DNA from: Nemertoderma westbladi
Lineage: Eukaryota > Xenacoelomorpha > Nemertodermatida > Nemertodermatidae
Reading direction: 5' to 3'
Assembly: GCA_032718475.1 (NCBI GenBank)
Contig: JAUCBJ010006674.1
Span: 1 to 64,000, forward strand
Length of the DNA stretch: 64,000 nt
In this document: positions 11,590-24,761 of the stretch, piece after piece
How the letters are laid out: each line of letters starts with the position of its first letter
Position numbering within the stretch: position 1 is the first letter of the stretch
The notes under the pieces: model-generated
What the model saw: only the letters and a program-made list of their open reading frames with translations
Databases searched by the model: none
Told to the model about the DNA's origin: nothing
Made by a program: the position numbers and the translations under genes

Positions 11590-12480
11590 CTCAGAGAAAA
11601 CTCTATTGAGAAAACATGGTTATGGTCGGGTCTCGCTTACGAAAGTAAGATATATGAAATCGAGTCTCATTTCATAGGCAACCCAGAGAGTTCTCTAAGG
11701 CTGGCTGGACTAGCCCTTGGGATAAGTAAAAGCACCACTCAACGAGTCATTAAGAAACTGAAATTTAAGCCAGACAAGTTACATATATTACATGGTTTAC
11801 GTACTACCGGTACAGTTTTTACTGCAGCCCTGTCATGCAGTAACAGTTAATTAATTAATTAATATATATTTCCTGAAGAAGGCCTTAGGGCAGAAATCGA
11901 TAGAAAACTCATCTTATTTTGTTTTAGTTTTGAGCTGATAGACCACTGGCTTCCACCATTTAGTGAATATTATGATAAACAACTCCCTAACGACGGTGTG
12001 TTGGCACATCAGAAACGTGTCTGATGAGGCAAGTGACCTTATTAAGCGAGTGTAATTTGTGCGGAGTCCATATCAATGTTCCTAAACAACAAATCACCAG
12101 AACATGTATTTTCCAGTGATGAATCCACATTTCTTCTATCCGGGCATGTCAACCGATGGAACTGCCGATTTTGGGGGAAAGTGAAGCCACATAAAATTAC
12201 TCAAAACTTCCGTGACTCTCCCAAAATGATTGTAGGCCGCTATCTCGATAACCAGAGTTATTGGGGCATTTCTTCTTCACTAATAATGTGAACAGTACCA
12301 ACTATTTGGAAATGCTACAGCAGTTCTTTGTCCCCCAGCTTGATGACAAGAAAAACAAAAAAACAAAAACTTAATTATTTCAGAATGTATTTTTGCACTC
12401 TGAATTTTCTGGCAGATCAGTGTTGATATGATCCTCTGCTCTTCACGAACCCTCATTTTTATCATAATGATGTACCATCA
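11590..12480 (+). pseudogene. degenerate Tc1/mariner-type transposase
   Basis: Fragments in changing plus frames follow the order of the IS630/Tc1/mariner family. A helix-turn-helix part with SSLRLAGLALGISKSTTQRV lies near 11690-11760. A catalytic-domain part with FSSDESTFLLSGHVNRWNCR lies near 12110-12170, holding the conserved SDE block. A later part with NSTNYLEMLQQFFVPQL lies near 12290-12340. Stops and frame changes separate them, so it is inactive. The TA-flanked MITE at 1347-2020 could belong to a family moved by such enzymes, but no terminal repeats link the two. Confidence 0.7.
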
Positions 12481-12845
12481 ATAGATTTTGTGTTTCTCGT
12501 AATAAGCACCCACCCAGCACAGAATGCCGTATAATACCACAGGAATTTTTGTTGCTCAGAATTTCCTATGAGTGATGGTGTTATTCCAGGAGAGAAAACA
12601 AATAAATACATTTATGTGTCTCTAGGGGATAACTGATATCATCACTATCAATGATCATCGACACCACCAGATCATCTATAATAAATTATTACTATAAAAT
12701 ACAACACAATGTATGTGACATGAGCAAAAGTTAATTAATTCTATAATTTATGATGCTTTACGTTTGATACCTTAACAAACCTCAACCTCACCTAGTGTTA
12801 CTTTGTAGTGTAGTAGTCTCATATTATACATGTATTTCCACTTAC

Positions 12846-13117
12846 TTTCAGTTCATCAGTAGCTCCTCCCACGGAAGTAGCAACCACAGTAAAAGTCTGT
12901 TTGTCCCGCTTAGCTTTATGCAAGGTCCGGTTGAGGTAGACAATCCCTTGTTTTCCGTCGACTATGAACTTGTCATGATCCCTCCCAATAAGGGAGTAGG
13001 TTATGTTGGTGTGAGGCGTGCCATTGCAGTACGCTGTCACATTCAACACATAACGGTCTGGCTTCAGGTAACGCGGAACATCCTTACGTTCTTTAGTTTG
13101 TATGAACTTTGGACAAT
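12846..13117 (-). CDS. cadherin-like domain exon
   Basis: A 272-bp minus-strand exon with acceptor TTATTTTCAG and donor CTGAAA|GTAAGT. It encodes about 90 residues beginning CPKFIQTKER and including NVTAYCNGTPHTNITYSLIG, KFIVDGKQGIVYLNRTL and FTVVATSVGG. That is the order of a cadherin repeat: YSL, F-VD--G-VYL, then V-A-s-gg near the end. The calcium-binding DxNDN linker is not visible, so this is a divergent or partial cadherin repeat. Cadherin plus EGF modules occur together in Fat-like and related adhesion receptors. Linkage to the downstream EGF exons is inferred from strand and order; the phases do not match directly. Confidence 0.65.
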
Positions 13118-13796
13118 CTGAAAATAATGTGAAAGGAGATTTTCGTAATTTAATTTTTTCAAGCTGAATTTTTTTTACATAATTATTTAATTACACTATC
13201 ATATCATTTAAACAATGTGCAGCTGCAATGCAACATGCCGTTTACAATAGTATAGTAGCATATCAAACACTTCCTAAGTTAATGAACCACAGGCAGATGT
13301 GTTTGTCATTCAATTCATCTTATTATCCGGTTTGGTTTCAAGGTTTGAATCCCAAACTCTACACATTATTATAACAAACAGTTATGAGCAAAATGTTGTT
13401 AAAAAACTGGAATAGTAGCCGGAATTGAAGGAAAATAATAGCGGGTAGATAGATATAAAATATTTTAATTTATTGATGTTTAAAGATATATACTGTCGAG
13501 AGATGGATACATGTCATGGTTATACTTGAACCACGACTCCCGCTCTATAGTAGTGCAAAACACTAATGGTGCAATGAAGCATACCCAGAAACAAATCAAC
13601 CCAAGTCATTCTGTAAGCCAATACACTTTCCTAGTTTGGATATTGTCAAGTTATGTATATATTAAACCATTACGTGCTTAGGGGTATGTATGTATATATT
13701 ACAACATATAATAACACTTTTAATATAACACTAATACTGGTTGATTAAATCTATAGAAACTGTTTCTGATCAGAAATAGTTGTCCTACACTGTAGG

Positions 13797-14254
13797 TTCG
13801 ATTATTTATGGCAGTAGTAGTACCAGTACTTTTATATGGGAGTACATGCTGAGCTGACCTCTAACTGCAGAGGAAACCAAATCTCTGGATGGCACTTTCA
13901 CAAGAATGCATCGCCGGGTTCATTGTGTCAAGTACAAGGAAAACATCTCCAATCAGACTCTATACAACATTGGAGATGTTCCATTAGTCTCCCCTAGCGT
14001 GACATTTGAACGGAACCGCCTGAGCTTTGCAGGACATTGCTTTCGCCGTGAGGACCAGCCAGTGCATAATATTGTACTTTGGCGGCCGCACTCATGGAGT
14101 GAATAAGCATGGGGGACAGCCCATGACTTTCTTGAGACGCATCTTAAAGTACACTGGCCTTGAAGATGGAGATGAGGATGATCTAGCAAATGTCATCTGT
14201 GATAGGGAGTTGTGGCGGCGCAATTTTGTCGAAAAACCGACACAGCATTCATAA
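13797..14254 (+). pseudogene. LINE fragment, C-terminal RT region (plus strand)
   Basis: The plus strand encodes VVVPVLLYGSTC, then LTAEETKSLDGTF, HRRVHCVKYKENISNQTLYN, RLSFAGHCFRR and HGGQPMTFLRRIL, with at least one stop/frameshift after STC and another near 14104. It aligns block for block with the minus-strand LINE at 45.4-45.9 kb. The repeat GCAGC(C/T)GCAATGCA(G/A)CATGC, seen just after it at 14281 and also at 13221, may be part of its tail. Confidence 0.8.
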
Positions 14255-14532
14255 TATATATATGTAATATAAATATAATGCAGCCGCAATGCAGCATGCC
14301 GATCGCAGTAGTAGTACTATACTCGGCCATAATAAAATTAAATTATGATTGATGTATTTTATCAAGTTGTGCACCTTTCTTATTATTCGATAACGGTAGT
14401 CAACATCAATTCAATATCAATGCATTAGGTGGAGACTGACAACCAACGAATAGTTTATCACTTATTAAATTAACAAGTTCGTTCTAATATATGATAAAAT
14501 ATTATTTATATCACATGTGAAAATCCATTTTA

Positions 14533-14811
14533 ATAGTACACAGGTGTGAATGACGTTATCTTGCCTAAATGGCAGTCCGGTAATGCGATGGAGTGGGGTT
14601 GTTCAAAGTTGGCTCGTTTGGAAAACTGGAGAAAACGCCTCCCCTGGCAGCAGTAATTGCCTTGGTCATTAGCAATAGGAAGTGGGAGGTACGGCCCGTT
14701 AGTTCGGCTAATTTTAATCACTTCAACCCCCTGGCGAGTCACAAAAGCAGCGTGATACCTTCTCTCTGATAGAAAAACCTTCTTGCAGCTCACAAAATTC
14801 CAATAATTCAA
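14533..14811 (-). other. uncharacterised 93-codon minus-strand ORF
   Basis: An open frame with higher GC than its surroundings, containing RQGVEVIKISRTNGPYLPLP and DQGNYCCQGRRF, ending at a stop. It could be an exon, since an AG lies before CTGCAAG, but no convincing donor follows. It could equally be part of a dispersed repeat. I recognise no domain, and no function is claimed. Confidence 0.25.
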
Positions 14812-14814
14812 AGA

Positions 14815-17800
14815 GAATGTTGGACTGAGCTGAATATATTATATTGTTCAGCAGTAATACTATACTGTATTACTGTGATGTCAATTGTATACGTTTTTAT
14901 TGATATCGCCAGAATTATGGGAAGACTTAAGAGCATTTTTTAGTGAGCTGCAAAAATACAATGATATTACAAGCATTAACACATAATGAATGTAAAATGA
15001 ACAAATATGTGGCAAATACATACTACCTTAATGGTATCATCAATATCTGTCTTCAATCATACTATTGCTTGATTATATTTCTTATCAGCACAATTCTTAC
15101 ACATTCAGAATAATTAATGCATTTTCGTCTACACATACATGTTGATTCTGCTATGCTATTAATTCTGAATCTAGTCTGTATTAAACTAGCTGCACATAAA
15201 CTTCATAAAATGTAAGGATACCATCAGACGTTCTAACAAGGTTAAATACAATCACTATCGAACCATATCCTAAACTCCCCCAGCAGACGCCAGATTTCGA
15301 TCGCTGATTCCCAATACAAGGGCTAGCCGGTGATCATCATAAAATATATCTCATAAAATGTAATCTAGGTAAGACATATGATAGTGTTCATGACAAAAAT
15401 CGTCAGTAGCTTTTAACTTTGTCCTTTATGATTATAGGGAACACATGACTGTAATGCGATACCAGCCATCGTGACTTTGCTTTAATGGTCCTGCATTTAT
15501 ATATGATAAGATGATGTCTTGTCACATTATACCCAGAAGTAATTAGTGATATATGATACAGTAGTTCCTAACATATTTTCTTTATACTGTTAATGTATTT
15601 CCGGATTTTTAGTATCAATTTTACTATAAACAGTTGGTGGTGAAAAAAACATCGCAGGAATACTTTTGAGTTTATTTCGGAGGCTCATTTTCAATTGCTG
15701 CCCTGTGTGGAATTTAAATGTAATTTACCACCATGGTAGGAAGCCCGAGCGTCCGCAGATCAATTGAATTACTACAGGCTGATTGTCAGATCCCATCTTT
15801 CTACTAGTTCATTACAATCCCCACCCTTTCCACACAATTCCATATTCCATTGAATATCTGGGGATTCGATACATACATAGATAGCATGATAGGATCCCAA
15901 TTTAGGCCTACCATACTCAATGTTTTTGCCTGGAAGAAAGCCAGGTTTCATTACCCATGGAATGACAACATCGATCTGAAGGTAGTGTTACACAATGGGA
16001 CGCTGTGCGGTACACCTCTGGCTCTGGGCATGCTCCGAGGAAAGAAAACCTCTTAGGGATGAGTTACCTTCAAGGTACTGCAGATAAACCATAATGCCAT
16101 GGAGGTGAATTCTCATAGTTAATAGCCTGACAATTCTCTGTTTCGAGATGCATGAAATATTGCCTTGGGTTAAGTTAAAATTGGATCACACTGATGTTAA
16201 GGACCGAATATCAACAAGATATGTATATCATCTGCCACTATGCTATGGTGAATGAATGTTACACACGAACAAAACTACCATAATGGACTGCTTACTAACC
16301 AATATAGAGAAAGTTTGCTATTGTTACATAGCAATGAATATAAGCCATTGCATTGCAATGCTGCATGGTTATACAAATAGTTAACCACTGCGGACAAACT
16401 ATGTGATAAAAACATCACAAAATGGGGCTGCTTCTAGTAGAACATAATTTGCATACCACAGAGTTGTCAATTAAAGTAACTCTTATCCAGTTTCAGTGAG
16501 CTACTAATTGGGCTAATTACCTATTTTGGTAAATTTATTTCAACCTGGATTAAAATTTATACGATTTTAAATAGATCTGGTACTAAAAGTTTTAGCGAAG
16601 GGCACGAATTTTTAGTATAATATTGCACTTTTTGTGATCTGAAATGGCACCTTTCAGAAAAAAAATAAGTAATTTTTTATGAAAAAGAAATGTTAAAAAG
16701 ATGTTGACATATTTTCATTACGTAGATTCTAGTAACAAAAACAGCGGGGATAACAATGGAGTTCCACAACAAAATTCCAGCAAATTTCATCAAGTCGTTC
16801 TCGAGAAATATGTACCTTAGTCTACAAAAAACTCGTAAAAGTAAGTGCTGAAAAAAACCCTTTAAAGTTTTCAAACCTTACCGCCAATTTTATGTAAATG
16901 GCGCAGTTTTCAAAATATACGGTTAGTTCTATGGAGGCACACCAGCAAACTAAAATTTCCAATATGGCGCTGTTTTCATTTCCGTTATCAGTTTGACTAA
17001 TCTAGAGTGCCTGTCTGCGTGTATGTTTTCTGTCTGTCATTCTGTCAGTTAAAATATAAGGAAGCACACTACAGAAAGACATACTAGATTCCGTCAAACA
17101 TAAAAAATGACAACATAATTGAATTCACCAACGAGGAAATCCCCATAGCAATAAATTTATATAGGTAATGTGTTTCCTTATATATGTTGACAGACAGACA
17201 GACAAACCTTTGGTGCTGTGCAAAATGTTAAATAATAGTCCTTTGTTTGATAAATACCGTGCCATATAACAATCAATACATAAGTCAAAAACAAAAATAA
17301 TTTTGGAAAACGGGTTTTACCCGGAAACTACAATTCGACGTTTAAAAAAATATATTTTTTAAACCCCCAAAGGTACATTCTCACCTTAATATTACATATT
17401 TATTTAATATGTTGCGAAAATATTGGTTAGTGTATTTGAAAACCCCTTGGCGAACATTTAATGTACTTAATTGAAAGTAATCAGAATATTTGTAAATTGT
17501 AAAAAGTTCGATCCTCAGGTGTGCGGGCACAAAAATTTAATTCTATGATGATGTGCGAAAGTTTCCATAGGCTAAAATGTGATCTATATTTTAATTGTAA
17601 ATTGAATGCTGATAGCTTACATGAAAACCAAGCCGGAACCTTGAACCCTTGGGAAGGGTATTGTACAGTACTCCTGACAGTTTATAGTAATGGCTCCACA
17701 ACATTAATGGAAACTGCCATTAACTCCAACACTGTGTCATATGGGTTCATAATCTAATAACTTATCTTCATTCTAATAACAGAAATGACAATTGGCAGAT

Positions 17801-17915
17801 GTATCAATTCAGCGCATTCAATTAGTGCTCGCAGTCTCTTTGCAGTGGGTTGTGTATCTATCCGAAGTCGTCAACAAGAGCCACAATGATCTATATTCAC
17901 ATTGAGATGCCTTTG
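14815..17915. other. gene-free stretch
   Basis: AT-rich. Short ORFs at 15850-16056 and 17521-17757 lack homology that I can see. Around 16970-17215 there are TCTGTCTG-type repeats related to those in the 1347-2020 element. No clear boundaries. Confidence 0.4.
17910..17915. repeat. target-site duplication (left), CCTTTG
   Basis: CCTTTG directly precedes the terminal TACGGTGGCC of the 17916-18804 element and recurs directly after its other end at 18805-18810. Confidence 0.75.
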
Positions 17916-18804
17916 TACGGTGGCCCAGAACGGCCAAGCAACTTTTTAAATGTAAAGTGTTCTTTTTAGTGTGAAAATGATCTTTTCAGTGTGAAAATGA
18001 TCTTTTCAGTGTGAAAATGATCTTTTCAGTGTGAAAATGATATTTCCATTGTGAAAGTGTAAATCTGAAAGTGCGAAAGTGTAAATTTGAAAGTGCGAAA
18101 GTGTAAATTTGAGAGTGAGAAAGTGTAAATTTGAGAGTACATAACAGTATAGTCTGACAGTACCGTTATGCTAAAGAACGTTTCTGCTGCCACAGCTCTG
18201 ACAGACTGACTGCACCACACAGTGCGCCCAGGGCGCAGGGCCAAAGGCCAGCAGACTACATGATGATATGACAAAGCAAATACTGATACCTGTATACATA
18301 CCAGTGCCAGCGGGGGCTAGCTGGAGCAGCTTAGTCCAGTACTACAGCAGTCGATTTACCGAACAGCACAACAGTCAGACAGGGCATCGTCGATCACTAG
18401 TCTAAATTTAAAAATCCCACCATGTTTCTAGCTTTCACATTAACACTTTCTTGCTTTCAAATTTACACTTTCGCACTTTCAAATTTACACTTTCGCACTT
18501 TCAAATTTACACTTTCGCACTTTCAAATTTACACTTTCGCACTTTCAAATTTACACTTTCGCACTTTCAAATTTACACTTTTGCACTTTCAAATTTACAC
18601 TTTCGCACTTTCAAATTTACACTTTCCCACTTTCAAATTTACACTTTCAAATTTACACTTTCGCACTTTCAAATTTACACTTTCGCACTTTCAAATTTAC
18701 ACTTTCACAATGAAAAGATCATTTTCACACTGAAAAGAACACTTTAGCACTGAATAGTACACTTTCACATTTAAAAAGTTTCTTGGCCGTTCTGGGCCAC
18801 CGTA
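17916..18804. mobile_element. fold-back-type TIR element with inverted minisatellite arms
   Basis: The termini are inverted: TACGGTGGCCCAGAACGGCC on the left and its reverse complement at 18785-18804, followed inward on both sides by ACTTTTTAAATGT-like sequence. The left arm (to about 18135) and right arm (from about 18430) consist of short tandem units that are reverse complements of one another. About 290 bp of unique non-coding sequence lies between them. A 6-bp CCTTTG duplication flanks the element. Drosophila FB and sea-urchin TU elements share this design. No transposase is present, so it is non-autonomous. The superfamily is not assignable from what I see. Confidence 0.8.
18451..18715. 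repeat. 22-bp minisatellite (right arm)
   Basis: About twelve copies of GCACTTTCAAATTTACACTT(TC), nearly identical, with one partial unit near 18640. The left arm near 18045-18130 has the reverse complement in fewer and more diverged copies. The open frames across it are a by-product of the repeat. Confidence 0.95.
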
Positions 18805-18810
18805 CCTTTG

Positions 18811-20197
18811 GATATTCTCCAGCAGGTAGAACTTTGTATATCGAAGAAGATATTTCGGCAGGCAAAACGGAATGAGTGCTTTGATGACGTGCTAAACTAC
18901 ATCGTCGCCTCTACCACTATAGTTCCCCACTCTATGAACTATTCAATATTAGCAAGTTTACGCAACAAGTGATACTGAAGTTTATTTTCAAACTACCATG
19001 AATGGAATGCTATTCCAAACATGAAGCAACTTAAAGATTAAACTTAATGTTTAAATTGGGTAAACCGCTATATTAGACTTAGCAAATTTTATGAGCACAA
19101 CTTCAGTCTTATTGATGACTTAATGGGGAGCCCCAACGGCAACCAACGCGGACGCGTCAAGTGGATGCGTCAAAATCAATAAGAGAGAGAACGGGATTTT
19201 TAAATATTAATTTTTAAACTATAATTCAAAATGGATGCTGACGATTCGTTGCTGCATTATCCATAACTAAAAGGGATGTATGCCATATAGTTGGTGCTAT
19301 GGGGTGTGGCTGGCATTGTATGAGAGATAAAAATATAAGTGGGTTTGAGGTAAGGAAACTTGAGGCATGGCAACGACTGGACCGGAAGGGCTGAAAAGGA
19401 ACCGAAGGAAAAGGATAACGATCCTCTATTCAATATCGACATGGATTCCGGGGCTGTATGAGGAAGTTACTGGTACAAACTAAGATTCCCTGTTGTATCG
19501 GTGTGGATGTGGCTACCTCATTAGATTTAATTAAGATGAGATGCTTCATTGGATTGATGGTTCTTACTTCTATGAAATTATCTATTTGGATGTTGAATGA
19601 TTTAATGAGATTCATTACTTTTTCATTTTCCAATATAATCGGAGAATGCATGGGTTCGGGTTTTCGGAGCTGCACCAGACATGTGGAGCTGGGCCAGCCC
19701 AGAGCTAGGCTGTTATAATCGTTGTCTCTATTGGCATAGGGGCCGGTATCGGCAGACCCCAAATGCCATGTCCTATGCACTATGCAGCAGGCCTTTGAAT
19801 TCGCAAATAATATTTGGAGAGAAAGTTTCTCTACAAAATTTCAGTAAACAGAACAGAAATCGAATGAGTAGTTGAAAAATAAATACATAGATATGGACAA
19901 AATGAGCAGTAAAAGCAATCTATAGGATATATCTATAATATCTAAGCAATAAATACTGGTACTAATTTCAACTGGAAATAATTATCCACTTTTCGTTCCA
20001 CAAGATTGGAAAACTTGACAGCTACTTGTCGATAACAATGATTCTGTAAGATTTTTTATATTGTTAAATGCTGACTGGTTATGTTTTAAGTTTGTTTTAA
20101 TAACTGTTTGGAATTATGGAAACTGCCTATGCTAAATTATGACCATCATTATTATGACCAGAAAACTATACTTATTTCAAAAATGTATCCCTCAGAT
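18811..20197. other. gene-poor stretch with a possible LINE ORF1 relic (minus, 19430-19780)
   Basis: Mostly unremarkable. The minus strand of 19430-19780 encodes an open frame with PMHSPIILENEKVMNLIKSF and VRTINPMKHLILIKSNEVA. It faintly resembles the ORF1 of CR1/jockey-type LINEs (a hydrophobic beta strand then a KSNEVA-like loop). The resemblance is weak. Confidence 0.3.
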
Positions 20198-20690
20198 GGT
20201 CATAAACAATGCACCCCACCCCTCACATGGTCATAAACAATGTACCCCACCCCTCACATGGTCATAAACAATGTACCCCACCCCTCACATGGACATAAAC
20301 AATGTACCCCACCCCTCACGCTCACATGGTCATAAACAATGTACCCCACCCCTCACATGGTCATGAACAATGTACCCCACCCCTCACATGGTCATAAACA
20401 ATGTACCCCACCCCTCACATGGTCATAAACAATGTACCCCACCCCTCACATGGACATAAACAATGTACCCCACCCCTCACGCTCACATGGTCATAAACAA
20501 TGTACCCCACCCCTCACATGGTCATGAACATTGTACCCCACCCCACCCCACACATGGTCATAAACAATGTACCCCACCCCTCACATGGTCATAAACAATG
20601 TACCCCACCCCTCACATGGTCATAAACAATCTACCCCTCACATGGTCTGGTCATAAATAATCTACCCCTCACATGGTCTGGTCATATGGT
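20198..20690. repeat. 31-bp satellite array with higher-order repeat
   Basis: About fifteen copies of a unit starting CTCACATGGTCATAAACAAT, followed by GTACCCCACCC. A variant with GGACATAAAC and an extra CTCACG insert recurs about 161 bp later (near 20289 and 20450), so the array also grew by duplicating a five-unit block. Confidence 0.95.
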
Positions 20691-20699
20691 GTAGGCAAA

Positions 20700-23600
20700 C
20701 CCTTTTAGAAAAGTAATTGGCTGTTCTGTGTCCTTGGGCAGTCATTGGCTGTCCACCACATCCATTCTCATCAACAGGCTGCCACAGCACAAGGTTGTTG
20801 TCTACAGGTTGGTCCTGCCGAATCATTCTCACGACTTCCATGAGTTAGGTTACTATCATAGTAAGTAAGGATGAAGGTGCTTAAATGCTGCATCCGACCT
20901 CCACGCAGACTTCCATCTTCACTGGAATCATACATATATAAAATATATAATCGGATCCAGGTAACTTTAAAATACGTCTAAGGGCTTGTTGTGGAGAAAC
21001 TCCTTCTCTAATTCATTCTAGAATAAGTACTACTATCAAGTATTAATATTAAAATTATTTGCACTTTATACGTATTTTTCTTTTGTTTTTGTTATTTTTT
21101 TGTCATTTTTTTTATACACATTTTCGCGTCCCAATTATCCTAAGCAGTATCTGGACAATTGGACCAATTTTAAAAAATTAGCCCAAAGGTATCCAAAAGG
21201 TCCCAAATATCCGGGTACCAGGATCCCCCATGCAGCATACAGGCATTCCAAGACTGAATAATTCTCCCTTTATGATTATCCCTATATTATATTATTGGAT
21301 TGTGTTAGTATGAATAAATACAGCCTTGTAACACTACAAATGAAGTGGAAAATTAAATTAGGACTGGCGCCATAGCAAGTAGCTTGCTGCACAGCGTTGT
21401 CCATCAATTACAAGCTTGTACTTGAAATAGTTATGAGGCTTGGGGTGACATATTCTCATGTACATGCAGTAATTTGGTGATTATAATGAGTCCTCGCTAT
21501 TCCTGCCCATCACCCAGGCATCCTGCAATCTACCTACACGTACACATTAACACATTGTTCCATTTCTGTGTTGGAATGTTGCATGCGATTGTGGTATACC
21601 ACCTCCATATCGCTGTTTTTATTATTTATTAATTGTATGGAACTCCAGGCAATGAGGCAGAACACTTATACCACATTATTATGGTAGGTAAATTGCATAT
21701 TGCCTATGCGAACGTACAAACAGGACAATGCCTGGATTATAAGATATAAAGAATGGTGTTCATATAACTTGAGAATAGGATAGATAGAAATACTTCTTAC
21801 TACATTCAATACAGGCCTTATTCCTTAATGCTCATAATTATTCATTAAAAACATATAATATTTAATACATTTAATCACTTCATGGGCTCCTTCAAAATAT
21901 GGATATAACGTAACTAAATGACATTGTAGCATAGATTAGTAAAATAATGCTAATTTAGTTAAAGATTTGCTAATTAATTAAAAATGAACATCTTTCGTTG
22001 TTCTGCTAAGGATTCATCGCTGTGCTGTGGGGCTTCTCTTCTCGACCAGGGTATAAAGACAACTCGTGGCAGGACTCACATATCTGCTACCAATGTTCTT
22101 GAGTTAAAGTTTATTGTTTTTGGTTAGAAACTCAAGTCATTGTAGCAATTAAAATTCATTTCCCCCTATTAATTTTAATGTGAATAAATTTTAATAATGT
22201 TGTGAATATTTTGTCAATTTAATGATTAACGGTATTTCAGTCAATAAAAAATACAGTATAGAGTATATACTGTATATAACCTAAAATATGTAAAGAAAAT
22301 GCAGGTTTTACAAGAGTTGACCGGACAGGAATAGTGTGTTGAATTGACCAGAAATAATAGAGGAATTTGATTTAGTTTCTGCTTCGTATCAAAGATAATT
22401 ATATCAAAAATAAGAATACATTAGGTTATATAAGCTTACAACAACAATAACAAATAATATAAGTCATCGAGTTATCGCTACCTTACAGATAGCATCAGCA
22501 CACTGATAATGGATTCAGATTAATAAGGTAATACTTTGTGTAATTAACTGTGTTATGTATTCAACTGATAACTTTTCCTGCACTCCCTTGAAGCAGTAAC
22601 TCAGCCACACCCATGGATTATTTTATAGAGTATTTATTTGTCCTTAAGCTATAAATACATGCCAGAAATAATTAGCATGTGTGACTGTGGGAGTACCATA
22701 CTATCATGCTCTATCACAAATACTTCAAACTATACAACTCAATGGCAAACTACATTACTCAATGCACATCGAACGAACTATATCTTATTGTTCCCCATCG
22801 CTTACTATTTCAGTTCCTCAAAGGAATAATTTACTTCACAAGACTATCTAATTTCCTACTTTATAACCCCGTAGAGGAACAATATTCCGATGCTGGATTC
22901 TCCCCATTTTCTCCTGATACTTTCACAGCTAATTTTCAACGGGATAAGGGTGCAGATACAAAAAGCCTTTTCCCACTAGGTAGGTATGTTGACAGGTTGA
23001 CATCTAAGAGATATTCGTGATGATAATTATGATTAGTTACAATACGTCTTACCCGGGATGAGTTTATTGTTATATGACATTTATGTGAACTTCATGCTCT
23101 GGCATAGAACATTGATGTTCTAGGAAAGAGCTTCTGATCTATAACCATGTCAATCAAGTACTATATTATTTACAAAGACTACGACAATAGATTGTTGTCC
23201 TCTCCCAACCCAATGTTCCAGTAATAGGCCCACAACACAATTATAAGGTATTATTCTGCGAACTTCATTTCAAATTTACCAGCATCAAAGCGATGAGTCT
23301 TAGAATTGGGGATAATCGATTAAATCCAACAAACCTGTCAATAGAAGGCGAATCAACTGGCATACAAAAACCATTCAAGGCTTTTTATCAGTAATAATTT
23401 GTTATATGCCAAAAGCAATTTTTTCTAAGTTTCATCAACTTGTTATAAAAAATAGGAATAAGCAAAAAAAATATATAACAATTATGAATGCTATTTTTTT
23501 ACTTAAGTATAATAACTTGCCTCTTTGATATATGTATTATAGTTATCGTCTGTGAGGGAATACAATTTTAAAAACTAGAATTTGCAATCCCCGTTAATTA

Positions 23601-24225
23601 AAGATATACTGTTAGATAAGTGAGTGGCATGTGGGCTGATGGGCTCAAGGAGATAAATTCCATGGATTTCGTGTTTATCTGGATAGCCGCTGACCGGAAT
23701 TAAAGTAAGAAGTTCGTAGCCTATGTATTGATCCCATATGCTTATTGCTAACATAGCACAGCAATCTTTTTACTCCGCCCAAGGACACACCACACTGGCT
23801 CACCAGCGACAGTCCTCTATACCTCATTATTTGCCTATGACTATCTCCTGTCTTGAGGGGTATGCACCGTTGACCATTTATTGACCAATGCTGCCGACGT
23901 TTCTATTCAACTATTCCACTTATCAAAAATTTATCAGAATTTAGGGAATGCGGCACATCTTGAAAACTCACTTAATGTATTTTGCATGTCACAAAATATT
24001 TGAACTCTTAGGAGAGAGGTATTTTGGAATTATAATATACTGTTGTATCACCATGCATATAACAAACACTACTGAAACTAGCCTCATCAAAAGACCAAGT
24101 GTGGCTATATTTATTTACGGTAAATGAGGCGGCGTATTCTGTTGAGCAGTGAAGCTCTACAGACGATATAAATGTATTAAGATAACAAAATTACAGTGAT
24201 TTTCATAGTTAATTAATTTAAAAGT
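20700..24225. other. gene-free stretch
   Basis: AT-rich, no recognised protein. The overlapping short ORFs at 22638-23020 (63 and 104 codons) have no visible homology or splice context and are probably chance. Confidence 0.4.
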
Positions 24226-24418
24226 GAGATAAGCGCTACCAAATATATTTCGATCCACATAGTGGACATCTTCAGTGAATTAATGACTGTAAATAGAATT
24301 AATAGTAAAACTTGAGTTTGGCCCTTTAGTTAGTTTTACTATTAATTCTATTTACAGTCATTAATTCACTGAAGATGTCCACTATGTGGATCGAAATATA
24401 TTTGGTAGCACTTATCTC
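24226..24418. mobile_element. near-perfect hairpin (fold-back MITE)
   Basis: Two arms of about 86 bp are reverse complements with a single clear mismatch near the tips (AAGCGCTACC against AAGTGCTACC). They are separated by a loop of about 20 bp (TTGAGTTTGGCCCTTTAGTT). Each arm contains CTGAAGATGTCC...GGATCGAAAT. No obvious target duplication and no coding capacity. Confidence 0.8.
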
Positions 24419-24761
24419 CGTATAAAGATACGATTTATTAAGTATTAGGATGTATTAGGTGATTGTAAAAAATCAACTATATTTTTATTATCCTGTCCAA
24501 TTTTTCTAATATATATATTATCTTTGGAACTGGCACAGGTACGACGTCATCTTCTTCAAAATCATCAAAGTCTAGCTTGTCTAAATGTCTAGCAAAATGC
24601 TATAATACGTCCGACATCAAGTGGCACGTGTGCGTTTAACTGCAGATAAGCATCGAGCTCACACATGGCATTCAATTACAATCTTGAACTTGATCTACTA
24701 AATAAATCATGGGTGAGTTAGTTATTTAGATTCCCCCTACATAGTTCCAATTTAAGCCTCA

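Noticed and set aside
18422-18747. ~100-codon ORFs in two frames across the 22-bp repeats
   Set aside because: They are translations of a minisatellite without stop codons; composition and overlap of frames argue against a gene.
22638-23020. Two overlapping ORFs of 63 and 104 codons
   Set aside because: No recognisable domain, no splice context, AT-rich composition like the surroundings.
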